From an uncultured Oscillospiraceae bacterium (GTDB taxonomy: Bacteria > Bacillota > Clostridia > Oscillospirales > Acutalibacteraceae), in contig URNF01000057.1 of assembly GCA_900549155.1 (NCBI GenBank), positions 1-11,539 of the forward strand: a stretch of 11,539 nucleotides of DNA. Direction: 5' to 3'. The position numbers and the translations under genes are program-made. Each line of letters begins with the position of its first letter. Position 1 is the stretch's first letter. The notes beneath the pieces are model-generated. The model was not told the DNA's origin. It saw only the letters and a list, made by a program, of their open reading frames with translations, and did no database searches. Of the stretch, positions 11,172 to 11,539 are shown piece after piece.

Positions 11172-11539
11172 TCAGCCCAGCTCAGCGAAGTACTTGATGG
11201 TGCGGACCATCTGGCTGGTGTAGGAGTTCTCGTTGTCGTACCAGGAAACGACCTGAACCTGGGTGTCGCCGTTCGGCAGGGGCAGGACCATGGTCTGGGT
11301 GGCATCGAACAGGGAACCGAAGCGCATGCCGATGATGTCGGAGGAAACGATCTCGTCGGTGTTGTAGCCGAAGGACTCGGTGGCTTCCGCCTTCATCTGG
11401 GCGTTGACCTGCTCAACCGTGACAGCACCCTTGACGACTGCGTTCAGGATGGTGGTGGAGCCGGTCGGGGTCGGGACACGCTGGGCAGCGCCGATCAGCT
11501 TGCCGTTCAGCTCGGGGATGACCAGGCCGATGGCCTTGG
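11172..11539 (-). CDS. gap: Glyceraldehyde-3-phosphate dehydrogenase, C-terminal part
   Basis: Only the last 122 codons are in the window; the gene enters from the right. The visible part has 'IPELNGKLIGAAQRVPTPTG' close to the conserved 'ELNGKL.G...RVPTP' of class I GAPDH, and ends with 'VSWYDNENSYTSQMVRTIKY' as in typical enzymes of this family. It catalyses NAD-dependent oxidation of glyceraldehyde 3-phosphate in glycolysis. The catalytic cysteine and the nucleotide-binding domain lie outside the window. Codons are strongly biased towards C-ending forms such as AAC, GTC and ATC with CTG for Leu, as expected for a highly expressed gene. The assignment is secure; which paralogue (gapA or gapB type) is not. 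Confidence 0.96.
   Translation of the reverse strand, partial: KAIGLVIPELNGKLIGAAQRVPTPTGSTTILNAVVKGAVTVEQVNAQMKAEATESFGYNTDEIVSSDIIGMRFGSLFDATQTMVLPLPNGDTQVQVVSWYDNENSYTSQMVRTIKYFAELG

Noticed and set aside
1..11539. tRNA or rRNA genes as prophage insertion targets
   Set aside because: No cloverleaf with a matching T-loop and no rRNA sequence was seen on reading either strand.

Overview
The window looks like a piece of a Bacillota (Clostridia, probably Oscillospiraceae-type gut bacterium) chromosome in which the packaging and head end of a prophage meets ordinary host genes. This rests on the G+C-rich composition, purine-rich Shine-Dalgarno sites before most starts, an XRE/S24 (LexA/CI-like) repressor, a PBSX-family terminase, a DeoR/GlpR regulator and a class I GAPDH. 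No species can be named from the sequence.

Left part (1-7318), phage. One tightly packed leftward operon runs from about 6434 off the left edge: a 74-aa small protein, terminase small subunit, a coiled-coil small protein, terminase large subunit, a small membrane-anchored protein, portal, a scaffold-like protein, HK97-fold-type major capsid protein, a gp4-like head-tail adaptor, and the start of a gp10-like head-completion or DNA-stabilisation protein. Several genes overlap by 1-4 bp and two small ones by 56-71 bp. The order portal-scaffold-coat-adaptor-stabiliser resembles the P22 head module. Opposite the operon, a 221-aa autocleavable repressor is read rightward. The 220-bp divergent gap holds a near-consensus leftward promoter (TTGACA-17-TACAAT), an extended -10 promoter for the repressor and copies of TTTGCAACTTTT. 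A third exact copy of this 12-mer lies just before the terminase genes. These are probable repressor operators. No integrase, replication or early gene separates the repressor from the packaging operon, and no att site was seen.

Middle part (7319-10007), host metabolism. A bidirectional terminator closes the repressor and a leftward two-gene operon: a PHP-family histidinol-phosphatase-like protein followed by a zinc-dependent medium-chain alcohol/polyol dehydrogenase. A DeoR-family regulator is divergent from it. The two opposing promoters have -10 elements on the same bases, so the regulator probably controls both itself and the operon.

Right part (10008-11539). A gene-poor stretch of about 330 bp is full of hairpins and dispersed repeats: a 187-bp MITE-like element with imperfect terminal inverted repeats, twin GCGGCACAC hairpins, and one of two inverted copies of a roughly 53-bp repeat. 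The second copy lies at 11039-11090 between 12-bp direct repeats. Between the two copies sit a leftward helical-bundle protein of unknown function (perhaps ferritin-like) and a rightward 54-aa protein whose stop codon lies in its terminator loop. The window ends inside a leftward gap (GAPDH) gene with its own terminator.
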